From positions 4,000,001 through 4,064,000 of the forward strand of contig NZ_CP146232.1 in assembly GCF_037040815.1 (NCBI RefSeq): DNA of 64,000 bases, written 5' to 3'. Positions 41,095-50,000 of this stretch are shown here, in pieces. Each line of letters opens with the position of its first letter. The first letter of the stretch is position 1. The position numbers and the translations under genes are program-made. Source of the DNA: Pararoseomonas sp. SCSIO 73927 (GTDB lineage: Bacteria; Pseudomonadota; Alphaproteobacteria; Acetobacterales; Acetobacteraceae). Under the pieces are notes generated by a model. That model saw only the letters and a list, made by a program, of their open reading frames with translations. It searched no databases and had not been told where the DNA came from.

Positions 41095-43242
41095 CTAGCC
41101 GGCCTTCGCCTCGCGGCGGCGGCGGTGCAGCACGAACTCCGTATAGCCGTTAGGCTGGGCCGCCCCCTCGAAGACGAGATCACAGGCGGCTTGGAAAGCC
41201 ACGCCGCCGAAACCCGGGGCCATCGGGGTGTAGAGCGGGTCGCCGGCGTTCTGCTCGTCGACCACGGCCGCCATGCGGCGCAGGGTCTCCTCCACCCGCT
41301 CCCGCGTGACGATGCCGTGGCGAAGCCAGTTGGCGATGTGCTGGGCGGAGATGCGGAGCGTCGCGCGGTCCTCCATCAGGCCCACGTCGTGGATGTCCGG
41401 CACCTTGGAGCAGCCCACCCCCTGGTCGATCCAGCGGACGACGTAGCCGAGGATACCCTGGGCGTTGTTGTCCAGCTCCGCCTGGATGTCCGCGTCCGCG
41501 AAATTCGTGTTCTCCGCCAGCGGGACCGTCAGCAGGTCCGAGAGCTTCGCGCGGGCGCCGCCGGAAGCGAGCTCCGCCTGCCGCCCCGCCACGTCTACCG
41601 TGTGGTAGTGCAGGGCGTGCAGAGTGGCGGCGGTGGGGGAGGGGACCCAGGCCGTGCTGGCGCCCGACTTCGGGTGCCCCACCTTCTGCTCCAGCATCGC
41701 CGCCATCGCGTCCGGCGCCGCCCACATGCCCTTGCCGATCTGGGCGTGGCCGCGCAGCCCGCAGGCTAGGCCGACATCGACGTTGTTGTCCTCGTAGGCG
41801 CCGATCCAGGCGGCCTTGCGCATGTCGTTCTTGCGGACGACGGGGCCGGCCTCCATCGAGGTGTGGATCTCGTCGCCCGTGCGGTCCAGGAAGCCGGTGT
41901 TGATGAAGAACACGCGGGATTTCGCCGCCTCGATGCAGCGGGCGAGGTTGACGGTGGTGCGCCGCTCCTCGTCCATGATGCCCATCTTCAGCGTGTTCGC
42001 GGGAAGGCCGAGTGCCGCCTCCACCTCGCCGAACAGCGCCACGGCCCACTCCACCTCAGCCGGGCCGTGCATTTTCGGCTTCACGATGTACACGCTGCCG
42101 GCGCGGCTGTTCATCCGCCCGCCGCGCAGGTCGTGCAGGGCGATGAGGCTGGTGACGTAGGCGTCCAGCACCGTCTCCGGCACCTCCGCGCCGTCCAGCG
42201 TCACCGCGTCCGTCATCATGTGGTGGCCGACGTTGCGCACCAGCATGAGGGAGCGGCCGTGCAGCGCGATCTCGCTCCCGTCCGCCGCCTTGTAGGTGCG
42301 GTCCGGGTTCAGCCGCCGCACCAGCGTCTCGCCGCCCTTGTCGAAGCTGGCGGAGAGGTCGCCGCGCATCAGGCCCAGCCAGTTGCGGTAGACCACCACC
42401 TTGTCGTCCGCGTCCACGGCGGCGACGGAATCCTCGGCGTCCATGATGGTGGAGAGCGCGGATTCCAGCAGCAGGTCGGCGACGCCCGCCTTGTCCGTGC
42501 GGCCGATCGGGTGGCCGCGGTCGATCACGATCTCCAGGTGCAGGCCGTTGCGGGCCAGCAGAATGGCGGTCGGCTCGGCCTCGGTGCCGTTGTAGCCGCG
42601 GAACCCCGCCGGGTCCTTAAGCCCCGTGGTCCGGCCGCTGGCCGTCACGGCCGCCAGCTTGCCGGCCTCGATCCGGTAGCCGGAGACATCCGCGTGGCTG
42701 CCGCTCTCCAGCGGCGCCGCGGCGTCCAGCACGGCGCGGGCGCGGGCGATCACGGCCGCGCCGCGGGCGGGATCGTAGCCCCGGGTCTTCGGCCCTTCTT
42801 GCGGGATGGCGTCCGTGCCGTAGAGCGCGTCGTAGAGGCTGCCCCAGCGCGCATTGGCCGCGTTCAGCGCGTAGCGGGCGTTGTTCACGGGCACGACGAG
42901 CTGCGGCCCGGCCATGCGCGCGATCTCGTCGTCCACATCCGCCGTCTCCACGGCGAAGGGGGCGGGCGGGTCCAGCAGGTAGCCGATCTCGCGCAGGAAG
43001 GCCTCGTAGGCGGCGCGGTCCAGGGGGCGGGCGGGGTTGGCGCGGTGCCAGGCGTCGATCCGAGCCTGCAGCGCGTCGCGCTCCGCGAGGAGGGCGGCGT
43101 TGCGGGCGCCGAGGCCGCGCAGCGTGGCTTCCATGGCGGCCCAGAAGGCGCCGGCCTCCACGCCCGTGCCCGGCAGGGCCTCATCCTCGATGAAGCGACG
43201 GAGGACCGGGGAGACCTCCATGCCCTGACCCGTTCCAGCCAT
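41095..43242 (-). CDS. glcB: Malate synthase G
   Basis: Condenses glyoxylate with acetyl-CoA to malate. The 715-residue product has the length and domain series of isoform [24 protein letters not shown] near residue 115, [13 protein letters not shown], the catalytic TIM-barrel with [77 protein letters not shown] and [23 protein letters not shown] at 43242 follows GAGGAGGGACACGGC. A Met seven residues in is a weaker option. No isocitrate lyase is nearby, so glyoxylate may come from glycolate or purine catabolism. Confidence 0.96.
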   Translation of the reverse strand: MAGTGQGMEVSPVLRRFIEDEALPGTGVEAGAFWAAMEATLRGLGARNAALLAERDALQARIDAWHRANPARPLDRAAYEAFLREIGYLLDPPAPFAVETADVDDEIARMAGPQLVVPVNNARYALNAANARWGSLYDALYGTDAIPQEGPKTRGYDPARGAAVIARARAVLDAAAPLESGSHADVSGYRIEAGKLAAVTASGRTTGLKDPAGFRGYNGTEAEPTAILLARNGLHLEIVIDRGHPIGRTDKAGVADLLLESALSTIMDAEDSVAAVDADDKVVVYRNWLGLMRGDLSASFDKGGETLVRRLNPDRTYKAADGSEIALHGRSLMLVRNVGHHMMTDAVTLDGAEVPETVLDAYVTSLIALHDLRGGRMNSRAGSVYIVKPKMHGPAEVEWAVALFGEVEAALGLPANTLKMGIMDEERRTTVNLARCIEAAKSRVFFINTGFLDRTGDEIHTSMEAGPVVRKNDMRKAAWIGAYEDNNVDVGLACGLRGHAQIGKGMWAAPDAMAAMLEQKVGHPKSGASTAWVPSPTAATLHALHYHTVDVAGRQAELASGGARAKLSDLLTVPLAENTNFADADIQAELDNNAQGILGYVVRWIDQGVGCSKVPDIHDVGLMEDRATLRISAQHIANWLRHGIVTRERVEETLRRMAAVVDEQNAGDPLYTPMAPGFGGVAFQAACDLVFEGAAQPNGYTEFVLHRRRREAKAG

Positions 43243-43347
43243 GCCGTGTCCCTCCTCGTTTGTCCCTTCGCCCAATAGTCCGCCGCCGGGCGCCGGGCAA
43301 ACCGGGCTGCTGGCCCGGTAGCCCTGCCGGTACGGGCCTGTCGCCGC

Positions 43348-43483
43348 GCCGTTCCAGCAGCCTTGCCCGCGCGCCGTTCCGGCAGCCTTGCCCGCGCGCC
43401 GTTCCGGCAGCCTTGCCCGCGCGCCGTTCCGGCAGCCTTGCCCGCGCGCCGTTCCGGCAGCCTTGCTCGCGCGCCGTTCCGGC
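43348..43483. repeat. Tandem minisatellite, 25-bp unit, 5.4 copies
   Basis: Five full copies start at 43348, 43373, 43398, 43423 and 43448, followed by 11 bases of a sixth. The unit begins GCCGTTCCGGCAGCCTTGCC. Copy 1 has one change (CCAGCAG) and copy 5 one change (TTGCTC); copies 2-4 are identical. The array lies in the 273-bp gap between the divergent malate synthase and gamma-glutamyltransferase genes. Since 25 is not a multiple of three, it is unlikely to be coding. Confidence 0.93.
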
Positions 43484-43515
43484 GCGACGCTCCCCACCTT
43501 TCCCGCAGGTGCCCG

Positions 43516-45135
43516 ATGCCCGAGCTCTCCGCCTATGTTCCCCCGCCGCACACCAGCCAACACTGGAGCCTAGCGAAGCCCGGCGCCTCCGGCCGGGGCG
43601 GGATCGTCGCCTCCCAGTCCCGCGCGGCCGCGGAGGCCGGTGTGGCGGTGCTGGAGGCGGGCGGCAACGCGGCGGATGCGGCGGTGGCCGCTGCCTTCGC
43701 CCTGGCCACCGCGGAGCCGTGGAACAGCGGGCTGGGCGGGATCGGCTTCGCGATTGTCCACAGGCCCGGTGCCGCGCCGAAGGTGGTGGATTTCGGACCG
43801 GTGGCGCCGGCCGGGGTGGACCCGGCCGCCTATCCGCTCACCGGCAAGTGGAAGCAGGACCTCTTCGCCTGGCCCGAGGTGGTGGGGGACGTGAACATTC
43901 ACGGCCCGCTCTCCTTCCTCATTCCCTCCTCCGTCGCCGGCTACGACCTGCTGCGGACGGAGTTCGGTACGGGAATGCGGCTGGACGCCCTGCTGGGGCC
44001 GGCGATCGCGCTCGCCCGGCGCGGGCTGGCACAGGACTGGTACACCACGCTGAAGGTCTCGGCCTCGGCCAAGGTGCTGCGGCTGTACGAGGAGAGCGCG
44101 CGGATCTACCTGCCGGACGGGCTGCCGCCCAACCCGCCCTACCAGGGCAAGCCCGGCTTCCTGCCGCAGGGCGCCCTCGCGGAGACACTCACCCGGCTGC
44201 GCGACAACGGGCTGCGCGACTTCTACGAGGGCGCGCTGGCGGCCGACCTCGTAGCCGACTTCCAGGCCATGGGAAGCGTGCTCGGCGCCGCGGATCTGGC
44301 CGGCTGCCGCGCTGTGGTTCGGGACGCCATGCCGATCGACTGGCGCGGCACCCACACGATCCACACCGCTGGCGGGCTGACCGCCGCGCCCACCATGGCG
44401 GCGGTGGTGAAGGAGATGGCGCGCCTGCCCGTCTCGGCGGGGCTTGGCGCCGAGTGGTACCGCGGCTTCGCGCGCGCCATGCGCGGCGGCTACGCCGACC
44501 GGCTGGCCGGGCTGGGCGCGGGGGAGGGTGCGCCCGGGGCGGCGAAGGAGACGGCGGAGACCTGCACCACCCACCTGACGGTCTGCGACGGGGAGGGAAT
44601 GATGGTTTCCGTTACCACCACGCTCCTCTCCTCCATGGGCAGCCGCGTGGTGCTGCCGCGCACGGGCGTGCTGATGAACAATGGTATGATGTGGTTCGAC
44701 CCGACCCCCGGCAGCGCCAACGCCATCCGCCCGGGCGCCCGCCCGCTGTGCAACATGAGTCCGGTAACCGTGACGCGCGCGGGGGAGGACACGAACCCTA
44801 TCCTGGCCGGCGGCGCCTCCGGCGGGCGGCGGATCCTGGCGAGCGTGATGCAGATGCTCGCCTTCCAGCTCGACTTCGGCATGGGGCCGGAGACGGCGGC
44901 GCATACGCCACGCATCGACGTCTCCGGGCCGGACTCCGTCACGGCGGACCGGCACCTGGGCGAGGAGGTGCTGGACGGGCTGGCCCAGGACGGGGAACTG
45001 GAGGTGGTGGAGCACGCGGTGCTGCCCGTGAACTTCGCCTGCCCGAACTTCATCGCGCGGAATGGCGATGGGACGGCAGAGGGCATCACGGACGTCATGT
45101 CGCCCTGGTCGGCGGCGCTGGCGGCGGGTGCTTAG
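43516..45135 (+). CDS. Gamma-glutamyltransferase family protein
   Basis: An N-terminal-nucleophile enzyme that cleaves gamma-glutamyl bonds (glutathione, gamma-glutamyl amides). The 539-residue precursor has the large-subunit motif [20 protein letters not shown] and [16 protein letters not shown]. The autocleavage site is in [12 protein letters not shown], with the nucleophile Thr351, followed by [18 protein letters not shown] and GGASGGRRI in the small subunit. No signal peptide is seen after ATG 43516 ([17 protein letters not shown]), unlike periplasmic GGT, so it may be cytoplasmic. In-frame extension upstream would run through the tandem repeat and is rejected. Followed by a receptor gene 74 bp later. 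Confidence 0.88.
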   Translation: MPELSAYVPPPHTSQHWSLAKPGASGRGGIVASQSRAAAEAGVAVLEAGGNAADAAVAAAFALATAEPWNSGLGGIGFAIVHRPGAAPKVVDFGPVAPAGVDPAAYPLTGKWKQDLFAWPEVVGDVNIHGPLSFLIPSSVAGYDLLRTEFGTGMRLDALLGPAIALARRGLAQDWYTTLKVSASAKVLRLYEESARIYLPDGLPPNPPYQGKPGFLPQGALAETLTRLRDNGLRDFYEGALAADLVADFQAMGSVLGAADLAGCRAVVRDAMPIDWRGTHTIHTAGGLTAAPTMAAVVKEMARLPVSAGLGAEWYRGFARAMRGGYADRLAGLGAGEGAPGAAKETAETCTTHLTVCDGEGMMVSVTTTLLSSMGSRVVLPRTGVLMNNGMMWFDPTPGSANAIRPGARPLCNMSPVTVTRAGEDTNPILAGGASGGRRILASVMQMLAFQLDFGMGPETAAHTPRIDVSGPDSVTADRHLGEEVLDGLAQDGELEVVEHAVLPVNFACPNFIARNGDGTAEGITDVMSPWSAALAAGA

Positions 45136-45209
45136 CGGGGCGGGGCGGCACGAGGATTGCAAGTCCGCAACGTGACGGGGCAGGCCCGCCCCGTGACGAA
45201 GGACCGACC

Positions 45210-46184
45210 ATGCTCCATCGCCGCTCCCTCCTGGCCGCCGGCGCGGCCGGCATCGCCCTGCCTGCAGTCGCCCAGCCCGCGTGGAAGCCCCGCCAGCCCA
45301 TCCGCCTGATCGCCACCTTCCCGCCGGGCGGGCTGGCCGACGTGGTGGCGCGGCTGGTGGCGCCCGTGATCGGCGCCAATCTCGGCGCCACGGTGGTGGT
45401 GGAGAACCGCCCGGGCGCCGGCGGCACCATCGGCGCCGACCTCGCGGCCAAGGCGGCGCCGGACGGCCATACCCTCGTCATCAGCCACGCCTCGCCGCAC
45501 GGGATCGCCTCCGGCGTCTATCCCAGCCTGCCCTACGACCCGGTGGCCGACTTCACCCATATCGCCATGCTCTGCGAAACGGCGAACGTGCTGCTGGTGA
45601 ACAAGGGATCGGCCACCCCCACCCTGGAGTCCTTCCTGGACAAGGCGCGCCGGGACGGGGCGCGCTACGGCTCCTCCGGCATCGGGTCCATCACCCACCT
45701 TCTGGGCGAGGTGCTGATGCGGCAGGCGAGCGTGCCGAAGCTGGACCACGTGCCCTATCGCGGCAGCGCCCCGGCCATGCAGGACCTCTTCGCCGGCCAC
45801 ATCGAGAGCGTCTTCGATCCGCTGACGACGAACGTGGCGATGATCCGGGAGGGCACGGTGAAGGCGCTGGCCGTCTCCTCCGCCGGGCGGGTGCCGGCCA
45901 CGCCCGACGTGCCCACCTTCGCGGAGCTCGGCCTGCCCGCCCTGACCTGCACGGCCTGGATCGGCGTCTCCGGGCCGAAGGGCCTTCCCGCGCCGGTCGC
46001 GGCGGCGGTCCAGGAAGCGGTGCTGGCCGCGGTGGCGGGGGCGGATGTCCGCGCGAAGATGGCCGACCTCGCCTCCTATCCGCCGGAGAGGCCCTTGGTC
46101 GGCGCGGACTACGCCGCCATGATCGCGCGCTACGCGGCGAGCTGGAGCGCGGTGGCGAGGGGGGCGGGCATCACCGCCTCCTGA
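45210..46184 (+). CDS. Bug-type (TctC-like) tripartite tricarboxylate receptor
   Basis: A 324-residue periplasmic binding protein. The signal peptide is RRSLLAAGAAGIALPAVAQ. The Bug signature follows as PIRLIATFPPGGLADVVARL, VVVENRPGAGGTIGADLAAKA (first 20: VVVENRPGAGGTIGADLAAK) and LDHVPYRGSAPAMQDLFAGH. Such receptors bind carboxylates or amides for a TctAB-type transporter, but no tctA or tctB is in this window. ATG at 45210 follows AAGGACCGACC. It lies after gamma-glutamyltransferase and before the GPP34 gene, so its ligand may be an amide or amino acid derivative. Confidence 0.92.
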   Translation: MLHRRSLLAAGAAGIALPAVAQPAWKPRQPIRLIATFPPGGLADVVARLVAPVIGANLGATVVVENRPGAGGTIGADLAAKAAPDGHTLVISHASPHGIASGVYPSLPYDPVADFTHIAMLCETANVLLVNKGSATPTLESFLDKARRDGARYGSSGIGSITHLLGEVLMRQASVPKLDHVPYRGSAPAMQDLFAGHIESVFDPLTTNVAMIREGTVKALAVSSAGRVPATPDVPTFAELGLPALTCTAWIGVSGPKGLPAPVAAAVQEAVLAAVAGADVRAKMADLASYPPERPLVGADYAAMIARYAASWSAVARGAGITAS

Positions 46185-46220
46185 TGCCGCGGTCCGGCCG
46201 CGCGCCGGGGTGAATCTGCC

Positions 46221-46850
46221 ATGCTGACGGTGCCGGAGGAGGTCCTTCTCCTCAGTCTCGACGACGCGACAGGTCGGCCGCTGGATCTTCCGGCGGCCGC
46301 GCTCTCGCTCGCGCTCTCCGGCGCGCTGCTGATGGAGCTGGCATTGCGCGGGCGGCTGGACAGCGACCCGGACCGCCTCTTCGTGGCCGATCCGACCCCC
46401 TGCGGCGACGCGCTGCTGGACCCCGTGCTCGCGCGGATCGCGGCCGCGCGGGAGGCGCAGGACAGCCGCTGGTGGATGGGCCATCTCGCGCCCGAGGGGC
46501 CGGCGCTGCGCCGCGCCCTGCTCAAGCGACTGGTGGATGGGGGCGTGCTGCGGGAAGTGGCGGCGCGGCGCCTCTGGATCCTGCCCGACCATCGCTACCC
46601 CAAGATGGAGGGGGCCGGGACCGGCAGCGCGCGGGAGAGGCTGCGGGCCGTGCTGCTGGCGGGCGAGATGCCGGAGCCGCGGGACTGCCTGATGGCCGGG
46701 CTCTGCCGGGCGACGGGCCTGACGGCCCTCCTGCTCTCGGATGAGGAGGCGCGGGCGGCCGCGGGGCGGATCGCGGCCGTGGCCGCGCTGGAAGAGATGA
46801 GCCGGTCCCTCGTGGCCGAGACGCGGGACCGGCTGGCGGCGGAGCACTGA
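46221..46850 (+). CDS. GPP34 (GOLPH3-like) domain protein
   Basis: A 209-residue protein of the Golgi phosphoprotein 3 family. It begins VPEEVLLLSLDDATGRPLDL, followed by the helical core ALSGALLMELALRGRL, the family hallmark VADPTPCGDALLDPVLARI, SRWWMGHLAPEG and ILPDHRYPKMEG. In eukaryotes the family binds PI4P at the Golgi; in bacteria its role is unknown, and peripheral membrane attachment is an inference. It starts 36 bp after the receptor gene and precedes an amidase, which says little about its function. No signal peptide. Confidence 0.88.
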   Translation: MLTVPEEVLLLSLDDATGRPLDLPAAALSLALSGALLMELALRGRLDSDPDRLFVADPTPCGDALLDPVLARIAAAREAQDSRWWMGHLAPEGPALRRALLKRLVDGGVLREVAARRLWILPDHRYPKMEGAGTGSARERLRAVLLAGEMPEPRDCLMAGLCRATGLTALLLSDEEARAAAGRIAAVAALEEMSRSLVAETRDRLAAEH

Positions 46851-46917
46851 CGGGCAGGGGTTCCGCCCGGCGGCGGGCGGGTCCATACCCCCGGCCAGCA
46901 CAGGTTCCAGGCCCCGC

Positions 46918-48318
46918 ATGACCGCCACCGACCCCGCGCTGATGGACGCGGAATCCCTGATCGCCCTCTACGCCCGCCGCGCGCTGAGCCCTGTGGAGGT
47001 GCTGAAGGCCGTGATGGAGCGGATCGCCCGCTACAACCCCGCCATCAACGCCTTCGCCGCGATGAACCCGAACGCGCTGCGCCAGGCCGGGGAGAGCGAG
47101 GCGCGCTGGGCGGCCGGTCGGCCGCTGGGGCTGCTGGACGGCGTGCCCGCCACGGTGAAGGACGTGCTGGACCTGGCAGGCTTCCCCACCCGCCGGGGCA
47201 GCCGCACCACCGATCCCCGCCCGCAGGCCGCGGACGCGCCGGCCGTGCTGGGGCTGAAGGCGGCCGGCGCCGTGATCGTCGGCAAGACCACCACCACGGA
47301 GTTTGGCTGGAAGACCCCGGGCGACTGCCCGCTGCACGGCATCACCCGCAACCCCTGGAACAACCGGCGCACCACGGGCGGCTCCTCCTCCGGCGCCGGG
47401 GCGGCGGCCTCGGCCGGGTTCGGGGCGCTGCATGTCGGCACGGATGCGGGCGGCTCCATCCGCATCCCCGCGGCCTTCTGCGGCGTGGTCGGCTTCAAGC
47501 CGAGCTATGGGCGCGTGCCGCAATGGCCGCACGGCGTCTTCTCCGCCGTCTCCTGCGCCGGGCCGATGACGCGCACGGTGCGGGATGCCGCGCTGATGCT
47601 GAATGCGATCGGCCGGGCCGACGCGCGAGATCCGCTCTGCCTGCCCGACGAGGTGCGGGAGTGGCGCGCGGGGATCGAGGACGGGGTGCGGGGCATGCGG
47701 ATCGCCCTCGTCCGCCGCTGGGGCTTCGAGCCGCCGCTGGACGCGGACGGCGAGGCCGCCCTGCAGCGCGCCGCCGAGACCTTCCGGGCCGAGGGCGCGC
47801 TGGTGGAGGAAGCCGATCCCGGCCTGCCCGACACGCGCCACGCCTTCGGCCGCGTGTGGGGCGTGGCGCTGGCGCGGCTCGTCGCCATGGTGCCGGAGGC
47901 GCAGCGGGGCGAGCTGGATTCCGGCCTGGACGAGGTGGCCCGGCGCGAGGGCGGGCTGCCCGCCACCGATTTCCTCTTCGCCGACGCCATGCGGGTGGAG
48001 GCGGCGCACCGCATGGCGCTGTTCCACCTGAAGTATGATCTGGTGCTCACCGCGGCCACCCCCACCGCCGCCTTCGCCGCGGACGGGCCGACTATCCGCC
48101 CCACCGAGGCGCTGTGGCGGGACTGGGCGCCCTGGACCTTCGCCCAGAACCTGACCCGCCAGCCCGCGATCACCGTGACGACCGGGCTGGACGACCACGG
48201 AATGCCGCGGGCCGTGCAGGTCGTGGCCGCCCAGGGCCGGGACGACCTGTGCCTGCGTGGGGCACGGGCGCTGGAGCGGGCGCTGGAGATGCCGGAGACC
48301 GATCCGCTGGGCGCCTGA
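46918..48318 (+). CDS. Amidase (amidase signature family)
   Basis: A 466-residue Ser-Ser-Lys hydrolase of amides. Lys81 is in GVPATVKDVLDL, the cis-Ser loop is TTGGSSSGAGAAASAG at about 153-168, and the nucleophile Ser180 is in GTDAGGSIRIPAAFCG. FKPSYGRVPQWP and SCAGPMTRTVRDAALML follow. Similar enzymes act on mono-amides, acyl-amino acid amides or, as GatA, on tRNA; GatB/C partners are absent here, so a catabolic role is more likely. ATG at 46918, 67 bp after the GPP34 gene; followed by a 16-bp tandem array and an M20 peptidase. Confidence 0.9.
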   Translation: MTATDPALMDAESLIALYARRALSPVEVLKAVMERIARYNPAINAFAAMNPNALRQAGESEARWAAGRPLGLLDGVPATVKDVLDLAGFPTRRGSRTTDPRPQAADAPAVLGLKAAGAVIVGKTTTTEFGWKTPGDCPLHGITRNPWNNRRTTGGSSSGAGAAASAGFGALHVGTDAGGSIRIPAAFCGVVGFKPSYGRVPQWPHGVFSAVSCAGPMTRTVRDAALMLNAIGRADARDPLCLPDEVREWRAGIEDGVRGMRIALVRRWGFEPPLDADGEAALQRAAETFRAEGALVEEADPGLPDTRHAFGRVWGVALARLVAMVPEAQRGELDSGLDEVARREGGLPATDFLFADAMRVEAAHRMALFHLKYDLVLTAATPTAAFAADGPTIRPTEALWRDWAPWTFAQNLTRQPAITVTTGLDDHGMPRAVQVVAAQGRDDLCLRGARALERALEMPETDPLGA

Positions 48319-48350
48319 GCCTTGCGCGGCCCGCGCGCCGGGTTCATCCC

Positions 48351-48410
48351 AACCTGCCTGCCCCCAAACCTGCCTGCCCCCAAACCTGCCTGCCCCCAAA
48401 CCTGCCTGCC
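48351..48410. repeat. Tandem repeat, 16-bp unit, 3.75 copies
   Basis: The unit AACCTGCCTGCCCCCA starts at 48351, 48367 and 48383 (all identical) and a fourth copy of 12 bases starts at 48399. The array fills the gap between the amidase stop and the ribosome site GGAGTGAG of the M20 peptidase. The non-triplet unit argues against coding. Slipped-strand copy changes would alter the spacing between the two genes. Confidence 0.93.
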
Positions 48411-48423
48411 TTGGAGTGAGACG

Positions 48424-49614
48424 ATGAGCGCCACCACCGAAGCCCGCGTGCTGGACTGGCTGGCCGGCCGGCAGGACGAGATGCTTGTCGCGCTGGAAGC
48501 CATGGTGAACACCGATGGCGGTTCCTACGACAAGGCCGGTGTGGACGCGGTGGGCGAGCAGGTCCGCGCCTTCTTCTCCGCCCACGGCATTCCCGTGGAG
48601 ACAGTGCCGGGGAGCCGCTTCGGCGACTGCATCCGCGCCACGCTGGATGCGGGGGAGGGCGCGGAGGCGAATGAGGGCAATGCCCGCCGCAACATCCTGC
48701 TGATGGGCCACCGCGACACGGTCTTCCCCAAGGGCGAGCCGGAGCGCCGGCCCTTCAAAGTGGAGAACGGCATCGCCACCGGCCCCGGCGTGGCCGACAT
48801 GAAGGCCGGGCTGGTGATGAACATGTTCGTCATGGCCGCCTTCAAGGCCGTGGGCGGCGCGCCCGGCCCGATGGTCGCCCTGTTCACCGGCGACGAGGAG
48901 ATCGGGTCGCCCGAGGGCCGCCCAGTGATCGAGACGGAGGCCCGCCGCGCCCGCGTGGTCTTCAACTCCGAGCCCGGCCGCGCCAATGGCGGGGTGGTGA
49001 CGGGCCGCAAGGGCGGCGTCTTCATGGCCGTGGAGATCGAGGGCCGCGCCGCCCATTCCGGCGGCAACTTCGAGCAGGGCATCAGCGCCATCGGCGAGCT
49101 GGCGGAGAAGGTGCGCGCCATCCACGCGCTGACGGACCTGAAGCGCGGCATCACCCTGAATGTCGGCCTCGTCAGCGGCGGGCAGAGCGTGAACACCGTG
49201 GCCCCCCACGCGCAGCTGCAGATCGACCTGCGCTACGTGGAGCCCGGCGACCGCGACGAGATCATGGGCCGCATCCACGAGATCGTGGCGAAGTCCTTCG
49301 TGCCGGGCACGCGGGCGGAGATGACGATCCGCGGCGAATTTCTGCCCCTGACCCAGACCCCCGCCGCGGCCCGGGTGTTCGAGATGTACCGGGAGGCGGC
49401 CTCGGAAGCGGGCCTGTCCATCACCGGCGACTTCTCCGGCGGCTGCGCTGACAGCGGCTTCACCGCCGCCATGGGCGCGCCCACCCTCTGCGCCGTGGGC
49501 CCGGTGGGCGGCAAGGCGCACTCCCCTGAGGAGTATCTGGAGGTGGCGAGCATGGTGCCGCGCGCCCAGGCCCTGGCGCGCGCCGTCCTGCGGCTGGACC
49601 GGGCGGGGCTGTAA
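48424..49614 (+). CDS. M20-family peptidase, glutamate carboxypeptidase (CPG2)-like
   Basis: A 396-residue zinc hydrolase. Metal-site motifs are LLMGHRDTVFPKG (His), GPGVADMKAGL (bridging Asp), FTGDEEIGSPEGR (catalytic Glu pair), the dimerisation domain VEIEGRAAHSGGNFEQG, and the C-terminal KAHSPEEYLEV with the final His. The type matches carboxypeptidase G2, which removes glutamate from folates and other N-acyl glutamates, but no signal peptide is seen. The ATG at 48424 is chosen, preceded by GGAGTGAGACG; an earlier in-frame start would run through the repeat array. Confidence 0.88.
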   Translation: MSATTEARVLDWLAGRQDEMLVALEAMVNTDGGSYDKAGVDAVGEQVRAFFSAHGIPVETVPGSRFGDCIRATLDAGEGAEANEGNARRNILLMGHRDTVFPKGEPERRPFKVENGIATGPGVADMKAGLVMNMFVMAAFKAVGGAPGPMVALFTGDEEIGSPEGRPVIETEARRARVVFNSEPGRANGGVVTGRKGGVFMAVEIEGRAAHSGGNFEQGISAIGELAEKVRAIHALTDLKRGITLNVGLVSGGQSVNTVAPHAQLQIDLRYVEPGDRDEIMGRIHEIVAKSFVPGTRAEMTIRGEFLPLTQTPAAARVFEMYREAASEAGLSITGDFSGGCADSGFTAAMGAPTLCAVGPVGGKAHSPEEYLEVASMVPRAQALARAVLRLDRAGL

Positions 49615-49696
49615 TCGCATTCCCGGCGCGGCGGGACACGCCCCGGCAGTGCGTGGCGTGCAGAATCAGGTTCGTCCCGCCGGAGCCGCCACCCGC

Positions 49697-49996
49697 ATGA
49701 CCCGCACCCGGCGCAACGCCCTGGTCCTGCCGATCCTGGCCCTGGCCGCCCTGGGGCCGGCCCCCGGCCCGGCCTGCGCCGCCACCGGTGCGCCGCTCGC
49801 GCAGGACCGGCCGGAGCCGCCGCGCCGGAGCTGCGCGGGCGGGCGGGAGACGGTGGCCTTCGGGCGGCTGCTCATCCACTACGGGCTGCAGACGCTGCAG
49901 TACGGGATCGGCATCGTCCTCGTCTTCCTCGGGCTCGTGGTCGCGGCGCTGGGATACCTGCTGCTGTTCATTGAGCTGATCCTCTGCTGGAGCTGA
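49697..49996 (+). CDS. Small membrane protein of unknown function
   Basis: I do not recognise this protein. Its 99 residues begin MTRTRRNALVLPILALAALG, a signal peptide or anchor, then a Pro/Arg-rich stretch with one Cys (RRSCAGGRE). It ends in a long hydrophobic helix (GIGIVLVFLGLVVAALGYLLL, one residue of which is not quoted as key) finishing ELILCWS. ATG at 49697 is chosen, with weak ribosome site. It lies 82 bp after the M20 peptidase and 4 bp before the ammonia-lyase, so it may be translated with the latter. Confidence 0.6.
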   Translation: MTRTRRNALVLPILALAALGPAPGPACAATGAPLAQDRPEPPRRSCAGGRETVAFGRLLIHYGLQTLQYGIGIVLVFLGLVVAALGYLLLFIELILCWS

Positions 49997-50000
49997 GGCC

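Noticed and set aside
43348..43483. Possible CRISPR array
   Set aside because: Units are contiguous with no unique spacers, and no cas genes are present.
43363..43515. 51-residue N-terminal extension of gamma-glutamyltransferase
   Set aside because: It is translation of the 25-bp repeat in shifting frames; homology begins after the ATG at 43516.
45175..45194. 7-bp hairpin ACGGGGC/GCCCCGT just before the first Bug receptor
   Set aside because: Short stem in very GC-rich DNA with no T-tract; chance is a sufficient explanation.
43260..46184. Apparent fusion of a long N-terminal region with the Bug receptor
   Set aside because: The upstream part is the gamma-glutamyltransferase gene in another frame plus the minisatellite; the receptor has its own signal peptide at 45210.
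46522..49620. Open frame of over 1000 codons on the minus strand opposite amidase and peptidase genes
   Set aside because: Low-complexity Gly/Arg/Ala/His composition without domains; the plus strand encodes clear families.
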